Of a DNA stretch of 64,000 bases, positions 33,200-42,989 are shown piece after piece. Every line of letters begins with the position of its first letter. Positions within the stretch are counted from its first letter, which is position 1. Position numbers and translations under genes: made by a program. The stretch covers positions 62,001 through 126,000 of the forward strand of contig NZ_FOXY01000008.1 in NCBI RefSeq assembly GCF_900115865.1. The letters run 5' to 3'. The stretch comes from Donghicola eburneus (GTDB lineage: Bacteria > Pseudomonadota > Alphaproteobacteria > Rhodobacterales > Rhodobacteraceae). The notes beneath the pieces are model-generated. The model searched no databases. It was not told the DNA's origin and worked only from the letters and a program-made list of their open reading frames with translations.

Positions 33200-35335
33200 A
33201 TGATTGCAGCGCAAGACCTGGTCGCCCTGGTCCGCAACTACAACCCGAAGACCAATGCCGAGTTGATCGAGGCGGCCTATGACTATGGCCGCCTTATGCA
33301 TGACGGGCAGTTCCGCCACTCGGGCGAGCCCTACTTTACGCATCCCGTTGCTGTTGCGGCGATCTTGACCGAGCAGCGTTTGGATGATGCGACGATCATC
33401 ACCGCACTCCTGCACGATACGATCGAAGACACCAAATCCACTTATTCCGAGATTACAGAGCGCTTTGGCCAAGAAGTCGCCGATCTGGTTGATGGTGTGA
33501 CGAAGCTAACCAATTTGCAGCTGTCCTCGACCGAGACGAAGCAGGCCGAGAACTTCCGCAAGCTGTTCATCGCGATGTCCAAGGACCTGCGCGTGATTCT
33601 GGTCAAGCTGGCCGACCGTCTGCACAACATGCGCACGATCAAGGCGATGCGCCCTGAAAAGCAGGCGCAAAAGGCCCGCGAGACCATGGAAATCTTTGCC
33701 CCACTGGCAGGCCGTATGGGCATGCAGTGGATGCGCGAAGAGCTAGAGGACTTGTCCTTCCGCGTGCTGAATCCCGAAGGACGCGCCAGCATCATGCGCC
33801 GCTTTGTCATGCTGCACAAAGAGGCGGGCGATGTGGTCCACCGGATCACCGGCGACATGCGCAATCTCTTGGAAAAGCAGGAGATCGAGGCCGAGGTCTT
33901 TGGCCGCGCCAAGAAGCCCTATTCGATCTGGCGCAAGATGCAGGCCAAGGATCAGGGTTTTAGCCGCCTGTCCGATATCTACGGCTTCCGGATCATTACC
34001 GAGTCCGAAGAAGACTGCTATCGCGCGCTGGGGGCCATCCACCAGCGCTGGCGGGCGGTTCCGGGCCGGTTCAAGGATTACATCAGCCAGCCAAAATCCA
34101 ACGGCTATCGCTCGATCCACACCACGGTGTCGGGCCGCGATGGTCGTCGGGTCGAGGTTCAGATCCGCACCCGCCAGATGCATGATGTGGCGGAAACTGG
34201 CGTGGCCGCGCACTGGTCCTACCGAGACGGTGTGCGCAGCGGGAACCCATTCGCCGTAGATCCTGCGAAATGGTTGGCCAGCCTGACCGAACGCTTCGAA
34301 GAGGATGACGATCACGACGCCTTCCTCGAGGCGGTGAAGCTGGAAATGTACACGGACAAGGTGTTCTGTTTCACGCCCAAGGGTGAAGTGATAAAGCTGC
34401 CCAAAGGCGCGACGCCGATTGACTTTGCCTATGCGATCCACACGCGGATCGGGAACGCCTGCGTCGGCGCCAAGGTCGATGGCCTGCGTGTGCCCCTATG
34501 GACCCGCCTAAAAAACGGCCAAAGCGTTGTGATCATTACGGCGGAGGGGCAGACGCCGCAGGCTACTTGGATCGACATTGTCGCCACCGGCCGCGCGAAA
34601 TCGGCGATCCGGCGTGCCTTGCGTGCCGAGGATCGTGAACGCTTTATCAAGCTAGGCCGCGAGCTGGCTCGCGTTGCGTTTGAACATGTCGGCAAGAAGG
34701 CGACTGACAAGGCGCTCTCTACTGCCGCGACCGCCCTACGCATTCCCGACGGCGAAGAGTTGTTGGCGCGACTGGGCAGCGCGGAGATCACTGGAACCGA
34801 AGTTGTCGCCGCGATCTACCCGAACCTGAAACTCAACACCTCTGCCGAGGTGGAGCCGAAACGCGCTGTGATCGGCCTTGAAGCGGGACAAAACTTTACG
34901 CTGGCGCCGTGCTGTCAGCCGGTTCCGGGTGAACGGATCGTGGGCATCACGACCCGCGGGCAGGGCGTCATGGTGCACGCCATTGATTGCGAGGCTCTGG
35001 CCGAGTTCGAGGATCAGACTGGCCGCTGGATGGACATCTACTGGCATGGCGGCGAGCACCCAGCCAAGTATCCTGTCTCGCTTGATCTTACGATTAGCAA
35101 TGATGCAGGTGTACTTGGGCGGATCTGCACTCTGATCGGCGAGCAGAAAGCGAATATCTCGGATCTGCATTTCCTTGATCGCAAACCTGATTTTTACCGA
35201 CTGATGGTTGATGTCGACCTCAAGGATGTGGAACACCTCCACCGTGTCATGACGGCGCTACAAGCGGACAGTGACGTAGCGGAAATCTCCCGCTGCCGCG
35301 ATGCGAGCCGCCTTCATGCTTCGGGTGACAAGTAA
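33200..35335 (+). CDS. Bifunctional (p)ppGpp synthetase/hydrolase Rsh
   Basis: The 711-residue protein both makes and degrades the stringent alarmone. The HD hydrolase domain is intact (ALLHDTIEDT near residue 75 and KLADRLHNMRTI), followed by the synthetase domain (SDIYGFRIITESEEDCY and QPKSNGYRSIHTTV), the TGS domain (VFCFTPKGEVIKLPKGATPIDFAYAIHT), the CC/ZFD region with CCQPVPGERIVG, and the C-terminal ACT domain. It is the single long RelA/SpoT homologue typical of alphaproteobacteria. Confidence 0.96.
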   Translation: MIAAQDLVALVRNYNPKTNAELIEAAYDYGRLMHDGQFRHSGEPYFTHPVAVAAILTEQRLDDATIITALLHDTIEDTKSTYSEITERFGQEVADLVDGVTKLTNLQLSSTETKQAENFRKLFIAMSKDLRVILVKLADRLHNMRTIKAMRPEKQAQKARETMEIFAPLAGRMGMQWMREELEDLSFRVLNPEGRASIMRRFVMLHKEAGDVVHRITGDMRNLLEKQEIEAEVFGRAKKPYSIWRKMQAKDQGFSRLSDIYGFRIITESEEDCYRALGAIHQRWRAVPGRFKDYISQPKSNGYRSIHTTVSGRDGRRVEVQIRTRQMHDVAETGVAAHWSYRDGVRSGNPFAVDPAKWLASLTERFEEDDDHDAFLEAVKLEMYTDKVFCFTPKGEVIKLPKGATPIDFAYAIHTRIGNACVGAKVDGLRVPLWTRLKNGQSVVIITAEGQTPQATWIDIVATGRAKSAIRRALRAEDRERFIKLGRELARVAFEHVGKKATDKALSTAATALRIPDGEELLARLGSAEITGTEVVAAIYPNLKLNTSAEVEPKRAVIGLEAGQNFTLAPCCQPVPGERIVGITTRGQGVMVHAIDCEALAEFEDQTGRWMDIYWHGGEHPAKYPVSLDLTISNDAGVLGRICTLIGEQKANISDLHFLDRKPDFYRLMVDVDLKDVEHLHRVMTALQADSDVAEISRCRDASRLHASGDK

Positions 35336-35349
35336 GAGAGGTAGCTGGC

Positions 35350-36003
35350 GTGGTCTTTAAGCGTCGTGATAAACGCACGCTTTGGCAGATCGCCAAGGAC
35401 TTCCTTTGGCCCAAAGGCGGCTGGAAACGTGCGTTTCACTACGTCCGCCACCGCGTTTACCGTCTGCCTGACACACCTGAAAAGATTGCCCGCGGGATCA
35501 TGGCAGGGCTTTTTACGACCTTTACACCCTTGTATGGCCTGCACTTTTTTATCGCGGCAGGGTTGGCGTTTATTCTGCGCGGCAACATCTTGGCGTCGAT
35601 TCTCGGGACGTTCTTTGGGAACCCGCTGACTTACGTGCCCATTGCCGTGATCTCGATGAAGACGGGCTACTTCTTTCTGGGGATTGAGGACGGGCACCGG
35701 CTGGACAAGTCGCTGGTCGAGAAGTTCTTTGATGCTGGTGAGAACCTGCTGCAGAACTGCATCGCCTTCTTTACTGGCGAGTATACGGACTGGAGCCGAC
35801 TCGAGGTGTTTTACCACGAGGTTTTCTTTCCCTATCTGGTCGGGGGAATTTTACCTGGATTGGTCCTGTCAATTGTCGGCTATTACGTCACATTACCCCT
35901 CATCCGGGCCTACCAGAAGCGGCGGCGCGGGACTTTGGCGGCGCGCCTAGCGTCGCTCAAGAAACGGAAACATGCGAAAGACAGCGGGTCTTCGCGGCAC
36001 TGA
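35350..36003 (+). CDS. DUF2062 membrane protein
   Basis: The 217-residue product starts at GTG 35350. A positively charged N-terminus is followed by PEKIARGIMAGLFTTFTPLYGLHFFIAAGLAFILRGNILASILGTFFGNPLTYVPI, the DUF2062 core with two membrane helices and a GNPLT motif, and a third helix near residue 170. Function is unknown; it often neighbours rsh and pdxJ in this order. Confidence 0.88.
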   Translation: MVFKRRDKRTLWQIAKDFLWPKGGWKRAFHYVRHRVYRLPDTPEKIARGIMAGLFTTFTPLYGLHFFIAAGLAFILRGNILASILGTFFGNPLTYVPIAVISMKTGYFFLGIEDGHRLDKSLVEKFFDAGENLLQNCIAFFTGEYTDWSRLEVFYHEVFFPYLVGGILPGLVLSIVGYYVTLPLIRAYQKRRRGTLAARLASLKKRKHAKDSGSSRH

Positions 36004-36024
36004 CTTTGAAACTTGGGGGCACAT

Positions 36025-36774
36025 ATGCAACCGCTCGGCAAACTCCGTCTCGGAGTGAATATCGACCACGTCGCCACTGTCCGGAACGCACGCGGAGGCA
36101 CTGTTCCTGACCCGTTGCGCGCAGCCAAAATGGCCGAAGAGGCGGGCGCGGACGGCATCACCGCCCACCTGCGCGAGGATCGTCGCCATATCAGCGACGC
36201 CGATATCGACGGGTTGATGGAAGTTCTGTCCGTGCCACTGAATTTCGAGATGGCCGCGACCGACGAGATGCAGAAAATTGCCCTGCGTCACAAGCCCCAC
36301 GCGGTCTGTATTGTGCCGGAAAAGCGTGAAGAGCGGACCACCGAAGGCGGTCTGGAAGTCGCCCGCGAAGAAAACCGCTTGGCCCATTTCATCGCGCCCC
36401 TGCGCGAAGCTGGCTGCCGCGTGTCGATCTTTATCGCCGCCGACAAACGCCAGATCGAGGCCGCCCACCGTATTGGCGCACAGGTCATCGAAATCCACAC
36501 CGGTGCCTATTGCGACGCCCATGCCGAAGGCCGGTTCGAGGACCGCGATCGCGAGCTTGAGTCGATCACCGAAATGGCTGATTTCGCCCACGGGCTGGGG
36601 CTCGAAGTTCACGCAGGTCACGGCCTGACTTATGACACTGTGCAGCCCATCGCAGCCCTGCCGCAGATGATGGAGCTGAACATCGGCCACTTTCTAATCG
36701 GCGAGGCGATTTTCCGCGGCATCGTGCCATCGATCCAAGAAATGCGCCGTCTGATGGACGAGGCGCGGGCATGA
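36025..36774 (+). CDS. pdxJ: Pyridoxine 5'-phosphate synthase
   Basis: PdxJ condenses 1-deoxyxylulose 5-phosphate with 3-amino-2-oxopropyl phosphate to make PNP. The 249-residue TIM barrel shows [67 protein letters not shown] and [12 protein letters not shown], a full catalytic set. I start at ATG 36025. It overlaps the LysE gene as ATGA. Confidence 0.97.
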   Translation: MQPLGKLRLGVNIDHVATVRNARGGTVPDPLRAAKMAEEAGADGITAHLREDRRHISDADIDGLMEVLSVPLNFEMAATDEMQKIALRHKPHAVCIVPEKREERTTEGGLEVAREENRLAHFIAPLREAGCRVSIFIAADKRQIEAAHRIGAQVIEIHTGAYCDAHAEGRFEDRDRELESITEMADFAHGLGLEVHAGHGLTYDTVQPIAALPQMMELNIGHFLIGEAIFRGIVPSIQEMRRLMDEARA

Positions 36775-37391
36775 CGCCCACCCAACTTGCACTATTCGTC
36801 ATGGGGTGGATGCTGATGGTCGGCTCGCCTGGGCCGGCGTCTTTGGGGGTGATGGGAACCGCCATGCGCTCTGGCAGGCCGCATGCGATGCTGTTCGCGT
36901 CCGGCATTCTGACAGGCAGTCTGTTTTGGTCGACCGTCGCCATTCTGGGCATGGGGGCCGTTATGCAGACTCATGTCTGGATGTTCACAGTGATGCGGTA
37001 CCTTGGTGCGGCGTATCTGCTGTTTCTCGCTTTTAAATCCTTGCGCTCTGCGATGAAGAAGGATGTGGAGATTAAGGCGGACATCGCGGACGGGTCCTTT
37101 GGCAAAGTCTATCTCAAGGGGTTGCTGATCCACCTGACCAACCCCAAGGCCGTGCTGGCCTGGGGATCGGTTTTCGCGCTGACACTGCCGCCTGCGGCAC
37201 CGATGTCCGACCTATTTCGCCTGCAAGCGATACTGATGGGCGCGTCGATGTCTGTCATGGTCGCCTACGCGCTGCTCTTTTCTAGCGCTGCTGCTATTCG
37301 CGTCTACGAACGGGCGCGCCGCTGGTTCGAATTGACCTTTGCGGCGCTCTTTGGCGCGGCCAGCCTGAAAATCCTGACGGTCAGCCCATGA
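36771..37391 (+). CDS. LysE/RhtB family exporter
   Basis: The 206-residue protein has six hydrophobic segments and the family signature [18 protein letters not shown] in its first loop, then [14 protein letters not shown] and [13 protein letters not shown]. Members export amino acids such as lysine, threonine or homoserine; the substrate here is unknown. ATGA overlaps join it to pdxJ and acpS. Confidence 0.92.
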   Translation: MTPTQLALFVMGWMLMVGSPGPASLGVMGTAMRSGRPHAMLFASGILTGSLFWSTVAILGMGAVMQTHVWMFTVMRYLGAAYLLFLAFKSLRSAMKKDVEIKADIADGSFGKVYLKGLLIHLTNPKAVLAWGSVFALTLPPAAPMSDLFRLQAILMGASMSVMVAYALLFSSAAAIRVYERARRWFELTFAALFGAASLKILTVSP

Positions 37392-37807
37392 TCCTTGGGA
37401 TCGGCAGCGACCTTGCGAATATCGAGCGGATCGCCAAAACGCTGGACCGCTTTGGCGACCGCTTTCGTAATCGCGTCTTCACCGAGGAAGAGCAGGCCAA
37501 AGCCAGCCGTCGCAAGGACGAAGCAGGCACTTATGCTAAGCGCTGGGCGGCCAAAGAGGCGTGTTCCAAGGCGCTTGGCACCGGCCTCGCCATGGGCATC
37601 AGTTGGAAGGACATGGCCGTCAGCAATCTGCGCAGTGGCCAACCCGTGATGCACCTAACCGGATGGGCCGCGGAAAGGTTGGCGCAGATGACGCCCGATG
37701 GTCACGAGGCCATCGTTCACGTGACTTTGACCGATGATCACCCATGGGCACAGGCCTTTGTGGTGATCGAGGCGCGCCCGATTGCCCCCGCATCGCTTGA
37801 CACCTGA
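37388..37807 (+). CDS. acpS: Holo-[acyl-carrier-protein] synthase
   Basis: AcpS transfers phosphopantetheine from CoA to ACP. The 139-residue protein has [12 protein letters not shown] with Mg-ligand Asp8, and [17 protein letters not shown] with the conserved Glu57 and Lys. Full length. It lies before lepB, the usual acpS-lepB-rnc-era order. Confidence 0.96.
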   Translation: MILGIGSDLANIERIAKTLDRFGDRFRNRVFTEEEQAKASRRKDEAGTYAKRWAAKEACSKALGTGLAMGISWKDMAVSNLRSGQPVMHLTGWAAERLAQMTPDGHEAIVHVTLTDDHPWAQAFVVIEARPIAPASLDT

Positions 37808-37860
37808 CGCCTTGGCCCCCATGAAACAGGCATCAACCCGCCGCCGAGAGTGATATATTT

Positions 37861-38697
37861 ATGGCCGCCAAGTCCGAAGCCGGAAACGCTATTATCGAGA
37901 CCATCAAGACGGTCGTTTACGCTATTCTGATCGCTGGTGTGTTCCGCACCTTGTTCTTCCAGCCGTTCTGGATCCCGTCGGGCTCGATGAAGGACACGCT
38001 GCTGATTGGCGACTTTCTCTTTGTAAACAAGATGGCCTACGGCTACTCCTACGCGTCCTGCCCGACCGTGCGCATTCCCCGTCTGGGCATCAACATCGAC
38101 GCCGAGGATTTTTGTGGTTTCCTCAAGGGCGACAACGAGCGCATCTTGGGCGGTGAGCCTCAGCGCGGCGATGTAGTTGTGTTCCGTCATCCCGTAAGCG
38201 GCGCGGACTTTATCAAGCGTCTGGTTGGTTTGCCCGGTGATGAAATCCAGATGGTCGACAGCGTTCTGCACATCAACGGCAAAGCGGTCGAGCTTGAGGA
38301 CGCAGGTCAGTTCGAAGAAATCTTCAAGGCCCAAGGTCCCGAGCGTCTGTACCCCCGCTGTGAAAACGGCCCCGTGGGCGAGGGCGCACTCTGCACCAAG
38401 TCGCGGATGACCGAGACGCTGCCGAACGGCGTTTCGCACGATATTCTGAACATCACCCGTCAGGCGTCTGACCAGACCCCGATCTACACCGTTCCCGAAG
38501 GCCACTACTTCTTTATGGGCGACAACCGCGACAACTCGACCGACAGCCGCGTGCCCCAATCGATTGGTGGCGTAGGCTATGTGCCCTACGAAAACATCGT
38601 TGGCCGCGCGGATCGTATCATGTTCTCGTCTGCTGGCCGGTCCATGCTGTTCTTCTGGACCTGGCGCGGCGACCGTTTCTTCAAGAGGATCGAGTGA
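37861..38697 (+). CDS. lepB: Signal peptidase I
   Basis: LepB removes signal peptides from exported proteins. The 278-residue product has an N-terminal membrane helix (residues 15-33), the nucleophile Ser42 in [12 protein letters not shown], and the general base Lys119 in [25 protein letters not shown] is the box E motif. A cysteine pair (Cys67 and Cys85) lies in an insert between them and might form a periplasmic disulfide. GTGA overlap with rnc. Confidence 0.96.
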   Translation: MAAKSEAGNAIIETIKTVVYAILIAGVFRTLFFQPFWIPSGSMKDTLLIGDFLFVNKMAYGYSYASCPTVRIPRLGINIDAEDFCGFLKGDNERILGGEPQRGDVVVFRHPVSGADFIKRLVGLPGDEIQMVDSVLHINGKAVELEDAGQFEEIFKAQGPERLYPRCENGPVGEGALCTKSRMTETLPNGVSHDILNITRQASDQTPIYTVPEGHYFFMGDNRDNSTDSRVPQSIGGVGYVPYENIVGRADRIMFSSAGRSMLFFWTWRGDRFFKRIE

Positions 38698-39383
38698 AAC
38701 TCTCTGCCGACATGAAAGCATTCGAAGAGCGTTTGGGGCACCAGTTTGGGCGCCCCGAATTGCTTTTGCGTGCTCTGACACACCCTTCGATGTCCTCGCC
38801 AACGCGCGAGGATAACCAGCGTCTTGAATTCCTCGGGGACCGAGTGCTGGGTCTGGTGATGGCCGAAGCCCTATTGAAGGCGGATCGCAACGCAGCCGAG
38901 GGGCTGCTTGCCCCGCGTTTCAATGCCTTAGTCCGCAAAGAGGCCTGCGCTGATATCGCCCGCGAGATCGCGCTGGGGGATGTGCTGAAACTCGGCCGGT
39001 CCGAGATGATGTCGGGTGGCCGCCGCAAGCAAGCGTTGCTGGGTGACGCGATGGAGGCTGTGATCGCCGCCGTGTACCGCGATGCCGGTTTCGAAGTGGC
39101 TCGTGATGTCGTCCTGAAGCTTTGGGGCAAGCGCGTTGAAACGGTCGAGGCTGATGCCCGCGACCCCAAGACAGCACTGCAGGAATGGGCGCAAGCCCGT
39201 GGCCAGCAGCCGCCCCGCTATCAGGAAGTCAGTCGCGACGGCCCACCGCACCAGCCGACCTTTACCATGTCGGTCACGCTGGAAAGCGGGGAGACCGCCA
39301 AGGCAACCGCTGGCGCCAAACGCACTGCGGAACAGACTGCGGCCAAGACCCTGCTCGATCAGCTCGAAAGCGGCTCCGCGTGA
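38694..39383 (+). CDS. rnc: Ribonuclease III
   Basis: This dsRNA endonuclease processes rRNA and mRNAs. The 229-residue product has the catalytic signature [12 protein letters not shown] with Glu45 and Asp49, [14 protein letters not shown] with Asp118 and Glu121, and a C-terminal double-stranded RNA binding domain ([19 protein letters not shown]). GTG start overlaps the lepB stop, and its own stop overlaps the next GTG. Confidence 0.96.
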   Translation: MKLSADMKAFEERLGHQFGRPELLLRALTHPSMSSPTREDNQRLEFLGDRVLGLVMAEALLKADRNAAEGLLAPRFNALVRKEACADIAREIALGDVLKLGRSEMMSGGRRKQALLGDAMEAVIAAVYRDAGFEVARDVVLKLWGKRVETVEADARDPKTALQEWAQARGQQPPRYQEVSRDGPPHQPTFTMSVTLESGETAKATAGAKRTAEQTAAKTLLDQLESGSA

Positions 39384-40243
39384 CACCCAACGCCAAGGGC
39401 AGTCTTTACATGGCTGCTGCGATGGGGGCCTTCTCTGTCGAAGATGCGTTTTTCAAGCGCGCCACGCAGGACATCCCAACCAGCCAAGCGTTGATGATGT
39501 TCGGGGCGATGGGGCTTGCCGTATTTGTCCTGCTCTCGCTGCGCCGCAAAGAGCCGATCTGGCATCCCCAGCTTTTCTCGACCGCGCTGATCTTGCGCTC
39601 GGTGTCGGAACTGGTCGGGCGTCTTTCTTTTGCATTGGCGCTCGCTTTGACGCCCCTGACCAGCGCGAGCGCAATTCTGCAGGCCGCGCCGCTGGTCGTC
39701 GTGATTGGCGCGGTTGTGTTTTTTGGCGAACGTGTGGGCTGGCGTCGCTGGCTCGCGATTGGCCTTGGGCTGGTGGGTGTCCTGATGATCATTCGCCCCA
39801 CACCTGCGCTGTTCGAGCCCAATTCGATCTTTGCCGTCCTTGCAACCTTGGGCTTTGCCGGCCGCGATCTGGCCACCCGCGCCAGCCCTGCCACCATGTC
39901 GACCGAGCAACTGGGTAGCCTTGGCTTTGCGATCCTCGTGATCGCGGGCGTGCTGCTGTCCTTTGTCTTGGGCGAGAGCCTGGCCACCCCGACGCTGCTG
40001 TCTGTTGGCGCGACCGCAGGCGCGACCGTTGCAGGTGTTCTGGCCTATAGCGCTCTGACGCTTGCGATGCGAACAGGCGAAATCAGCATCGTGACGCCGT
40101 TCCGCTACACCCGACAGCTCTTTGCCATCATCCTCGGGTTTGCTGTGTTTGGCGAGTGGCCCGATTTGCTGACGTGGGCGGGGATTGGTGTTATTATCCT
40201 TAGCGGGCTTTACACCGCCCGCGCAGGGCGGCAAGACCGCTGA
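39380..40243 (+). CDS. EamA/DMT family transporter
   Basis: The 287-residue protein has ten hydrophobic segments in two EamA halves; [39 protein letters not shown] closes the first and [42 protein letters not shown] the second. Substrate unknown. I take GTG 39380, which overlaps the rnc stop; the longer frame upstream is inside rnc. Insertion between rnc and era is unusual but seen in Rhodobacterales. Confidence 0.9.
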   Translation: MTPNAKGSLYMAAAMGAFSVEDAFFKRATQDIPTSQALMMFGAMGLAVFVLLSLRRKEPIWHPQLFSTALILRSVSELVGRLSFALALALTPLTSASAILQAAPLVVVIGAVVFFGERVGWRRWLAIGLGLVGVLMIIRPTPALFEPNSIFAVLATLGFAGRDLATRASPATMSTEQLGSLGFAILVIAGVLLSFVLGESLATPTLLSVGATAGATVAGVLAYSALTLAMRTGEISIVTPFRYTRQLFAIILGFAVFGEWPDLLTWAGIGVIILSGLYTARAGRQDR

Positions 40244-40275
40244 ATTCCAGACAGACCAGAATCGAAAAGAGATCC

Positions 40276-41181
40276 ATGACAACACGTGCAGGCTTTGTCG
40301 CCTTGATCGGCGAACCCAACGCAGGAAAATCCACTCTGCTGAACCGCATGGTGGGCGCGAAGGTGTCGATCGTGACCCACAAAGTGCAGACCACCCGTGC
40401 CCGCATTCGCGGCGTCGCGCTGGAGGGGGATAGCCAGATCGTGTTCGTCGACACCCCCGGTTTGTTCAAACCACGCCGCCGCTTGGACCGTGCCATGGTC
40501 GCGGCAGCTTGGGGCGGTGCGGCAGACGCCGATCTGGTCGTTATGCTGATCGAAGCGCACCGCGGCATCACCGAGGGCGTCGAGCGCATCCTCGAAGGCC
40601 TCGGCGATGTGTCCAAAGGCCGCCGTGTCGTGCTGGCCATCAACAAGATCGACCGTGTCCAGAGCGATGTGCTGCTCGCGATCACCAAAGAGATGAACGA
40701 GCGTTTCCCCTTTGACGAGACTTTCATGATCTCGGCCGAAAAGGGCTACGGCGTCACCGATCTGCGCAAGTGGCTGGCGGGCGAGCTGCCCGAGGGCCCT
40801 TGGCTCTACCCCGAGGATCAGATTGCGGACCTGCCCATGCGCATGATCGCGGCTGAAATGACCCGCGAAAAGCTGACCCTGCGCCTGCATCAGGAACTGC
40901 CCTACCAGCTTACGGTCGAAACCGAGCACTGGGAAGAGCGCAAGGACGGCAGTGCCCGTGTCGATCAGATCATCTATGTCAGCCGTGACGGTCACAAAGG
41001 CATCATCCTCGGCAACAAAGGCGAGACGATCAAAGCGATCTCCAAGCTTGCCCGCGAAGAACTGACCGAATTCTTGGGTCGCAAGGTGCACTTGTTCCTG
41101 CAGGTCAAAGTCCGCGAGAAATGGCTGGATGAGGCCGAGCGCTACAGCGAAATGGGCCTTGATTTCAAAGACGGCAAGTAA
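40276..41181 (+). CDS. era: GTPase Era
   Basis: Era binds the 3' end of 16S rRNA and monitors 30S assembly. The 301-residue protein has G1 GEPNAGKST (12-20), G3 DTPG, G4 NKID and a C-terminal KH domain with GHKGIILGNKGETIKAIS. Complete. The stop overlaps the DUF1491 ATG (TAATG). Confidence 0.97.
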   Translation: MTTRAGFVALIGEPNAGKSTLLNRMVGAKVSIVTHKVQTTRARIRGVALEGDSQIVFVDTPGLFKPRRRLDRAMVAAAWGGAADADLVVMLIEAHRGITEGVERILEGLGDVSKGRRVVLAINKIDRVQSDVLLAITKEMNERFPFDETFMISAEKGYGVTDLRKWLAGELPEGPWLYPEDQIADLPMRMIAAEMTREKLTLRLHQELPYQLTVETEHWEERKDGSARVDQIIYVSRDGHKGIILGNKGETIKAISKLAREELTEFLGRKVHLFLQVKVREKWLDEAERYSEMGLDFKDGK

Positions 41182-41507
41182 TGGCGCGTCTCACCTCTGA
41201 CTTCTGGGTGCATGCCTATCTGGCACGCCTGCGACTGGCCGACATCCCTGCCTACGTAATCGCCCATGGCGACGACACGGCGGGGGCGGTGCTGGTCAAA
41301 CTGGCGACGCTGGACGGGCAGGCGCAGGCCTTTCACCGGACCTATGATCTGATGTCAGGCGAGCGGGTCTGGGCCACCCTGGCCTCCGGCCCCGAGTTCG
41401 AGGTGGACGAAGCCATCCGCCGTCAGCAATCCTTTGACCCCGACATCTGGGTGATCGAGGTCGAAGATCGAAAAGGTCGTCATTTGCTGGACGAAGAGGG
41501 TCTCTGA
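41181..41507 (+). CDS. DUF1491 family protein
   Basis: The 108-residue product begins RLTSDFWVHAYLARLRLADIPAYVIAHGDDTAGAVLVKL and ends WVIEVEDRKGRHLLDEEGL, the DUF1491 pattern in alphaproteobacteria. It lies between era and recO here and in relatives. Function unknown. Last 28 bases overlap the convergent membrane protein gene. Confidence 0.9.
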   Translation: MARLTSDFWVHAYLARLRLADIPAYVIAHGDDTAGAVLVKLATLDGQAQAFHRTYDLMSGERVWATLASGPEFEVDEAIRRQQSFDPDIWVIEVEDRKGRHLLDEEGL

Positions 41508-42085
41508 ACCCGCGCGATTCCTAATAGGATGAAGCCAAAAATCAGAAACCCTGCTGCGACGATGCTCATTTCGCGCAGCAGACCAATGGGCCCGAGTTCT
41601 GGCAGGTTGAGGAAGTAGTAGGGATACTTGCCGTCGAGCGTTCCGCGCCAAATTCCGTAGGCGGCATAGATCAGCGGCCAGATCACCCACCATAGCGGGT
41701 TTGGCCACCCCAAGCCTTGTTTTGGCGCATAGATCAGCCACCACAGAAAAACGAACGCGGGTGCAACAGTGTGGAGCCCGTGGTTCGCCACCTCTCCCAG
41801 TAGGCCTTCGGGCACGTGGGTGGATGACAACAGGGCGTGGTACACGATGCCCACAAGCAGAACTTGCAGGGTGATCGCACCGGCCCAGTGCGCCGTGAAC
41901 TGTGGCCGCATGATGAATACAGCCGCAACCACAAGATTGGTCAGAATCGTGTAATAGCGCAGCATGTTCCACCACACTGACAGCAGCGTTGCCTCGGGGC
42001 CATCGGCGATCAAATCAACGTAGCTCTGCAGAACAAGGCTGATCGCCGCCACAGCGCCAATAACCCAAATCAAACGGTGTTCCAA
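41480..42085 (-). CDS. Pr6Pr family membrane protein
   Basis: The 201-residue product has six hydrophobic segments. WWNMLRYYTILTNLVV, NHGLHTVAPAFVFLWWLIYAPK and YPYYFLNLP resemble the Pr6Pr/FAR-17a-AIG1 family. Function unknown. It is on the opposite strand to the surrounding era-recO run, with its 3' end inside DUF1491. Confidence 0.85.
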   Translation of the reverse strand: MEHRLIWVIGAVAAISLVLQSYVDLIADGPEATLLSVWWNMLRYYTILTNLVVAAVFIMRPQFTAHWAGAITLQVLLVGIVYHALLSSTHVPEGLLGEVANHGLHTVAPAFVFLWWLIYAPKQGLGWPNPLWWVIWPLIYAAYGIWRGTLDGKYPYYFLNLPELGPIGLLREMSIVAAGFLIFGFILLGIARVQRPSSSSK

Positions 42086-42193
42086 CGTCGCAGTCCTCTT
42101 TTGCCTGCACTCTGAGGTCCCACAACCTCTATAGGCAAGCGGAGCCCTGCGTCACCCCCTTGCAACCGCGGAGCCGCAGCCCATAGTTGCCAA

Positions 42194-42928
42194 ATGGAAT
42201 GGAGAGACCAAGGCATCCTGCTGTCGACCCGCAAGCACGGGGAAACATCAGCCATCATCGAAGTGTTCACCCAAGATCACGGCCGCCACGCAGGTGTCGT
42301 GCGCGGTGGTGTATCGCGGAAGATCGCCCCAACCCTTCAGCCTGGCAACCAAGTCGACGTGACTTGGCGCGCACGGGTTGAGGATCAGCTTGGCACATTC
42401 TCAGTCGAGCCCATTCGTTCGCGGAGCGCGGCGCTGGCTGATCGCGTTGCGCTCGCAGGGCTCAACGCGACAACGGCACTGCTGCGTTTCGCGCTCCCTG
42501 AACGCGAAGCGCACCACCCGCTCTACATCCGCTCCGTCACCCTTATGGACTTGCTCGCGCACCCTGCCGCCTTTCCCCTCGCCTACCTGCGCTGGGAACT
42601 CGAGTTGCTCGAGGAACTTGGCTTTGGGCTCGACCTCACCCGCTGCGCCGTAACCGGCGACATGGATGACCTGGCCTATGTCTCCCCTAGATCAGGCCGC
42701 GCCGTCAGCTCCGAAGGAGCTGGCGAATGGGCCCCCAAACTTCTGCCGCTTCCCCAATGCCTCCTCGGCCAAGGCCCCGTGACCGACACCGAAATCCTCG
42801 ATGGCTTCCGTCTCACAGGCTACTTCCTCGAACACCACCTCGCAAAATCCTTCGGCGACAAACCTCTCCCCGAATCCCGCGCCCGCTTCCTTGACCTGCT
42901 GAAACGCCAAACGCCGGCCCCACGATAG
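42194..42928 (+). CDS. recO: DNA repair protein RecO
   Basis: RecO anneals ssDNA and helps RecR load RecA. The 244-residue protein has the N-terminal OB fold ([35 protein letters not shown]) and the helical C-terminal part ([23 protein letters not shown]). The stop codon lies inside a terminator-like hairpin. recR is also in this window near 57.5 kb. Confidence 0.95.
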   Translation: MEWRDQGILLSTRKHGETSAIIEVFTQDHGRHAGVVRGGVSRKIAPTLQPGNQVDVTWRARVEDQLGTFSVEPIRSRSAALADRVALAGLNATTALLRFALPEREAHHPLYIRSVTLMDLLAHPAAFPLAYLRWELELLEELGFGLDLTRCAVTGDMDDLAYVSPRSGRAVSSEGAGEWAPKLLPLPQCLLGQGPVTDTEILDGFRLTGYFLEHHLAKSFGDKPLPESRARFLDLLKRQTPAPR

Positions 42929-42946
42929 GACCGGCGCTTCTCTTTG
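42912..42946 (+). terminator. Terminator-like hairpin at the recO stop
   Basis: CGCCGG (42912-42917) pairs with CCGGCG (42931-42936) and is followed by CTTCTCTTTG. The recO TAG is in the loop. The same CGCCGG...AGGACCGGCG arrangement recurs after the TauE/SafE gene. Confidence 0.6.
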
Positions 42947-42984
42947 TTGGCGTAAATACCCCGGGGTGTGGGGCAGCGCCCCAC
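42939..42984 (+). repeat. Dispersed intergenic repeat, copy A
   Basis: The core TTGGCGTAAATACCCCGGGG is followed by the hairpin GTGGGGC-AGC-GCCCCAC (42968-42984). It matches copies B, C and D. It lies between convergent recO and mcd. Confidence 0.65.
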
Positions 42985-42989
42985 AAACC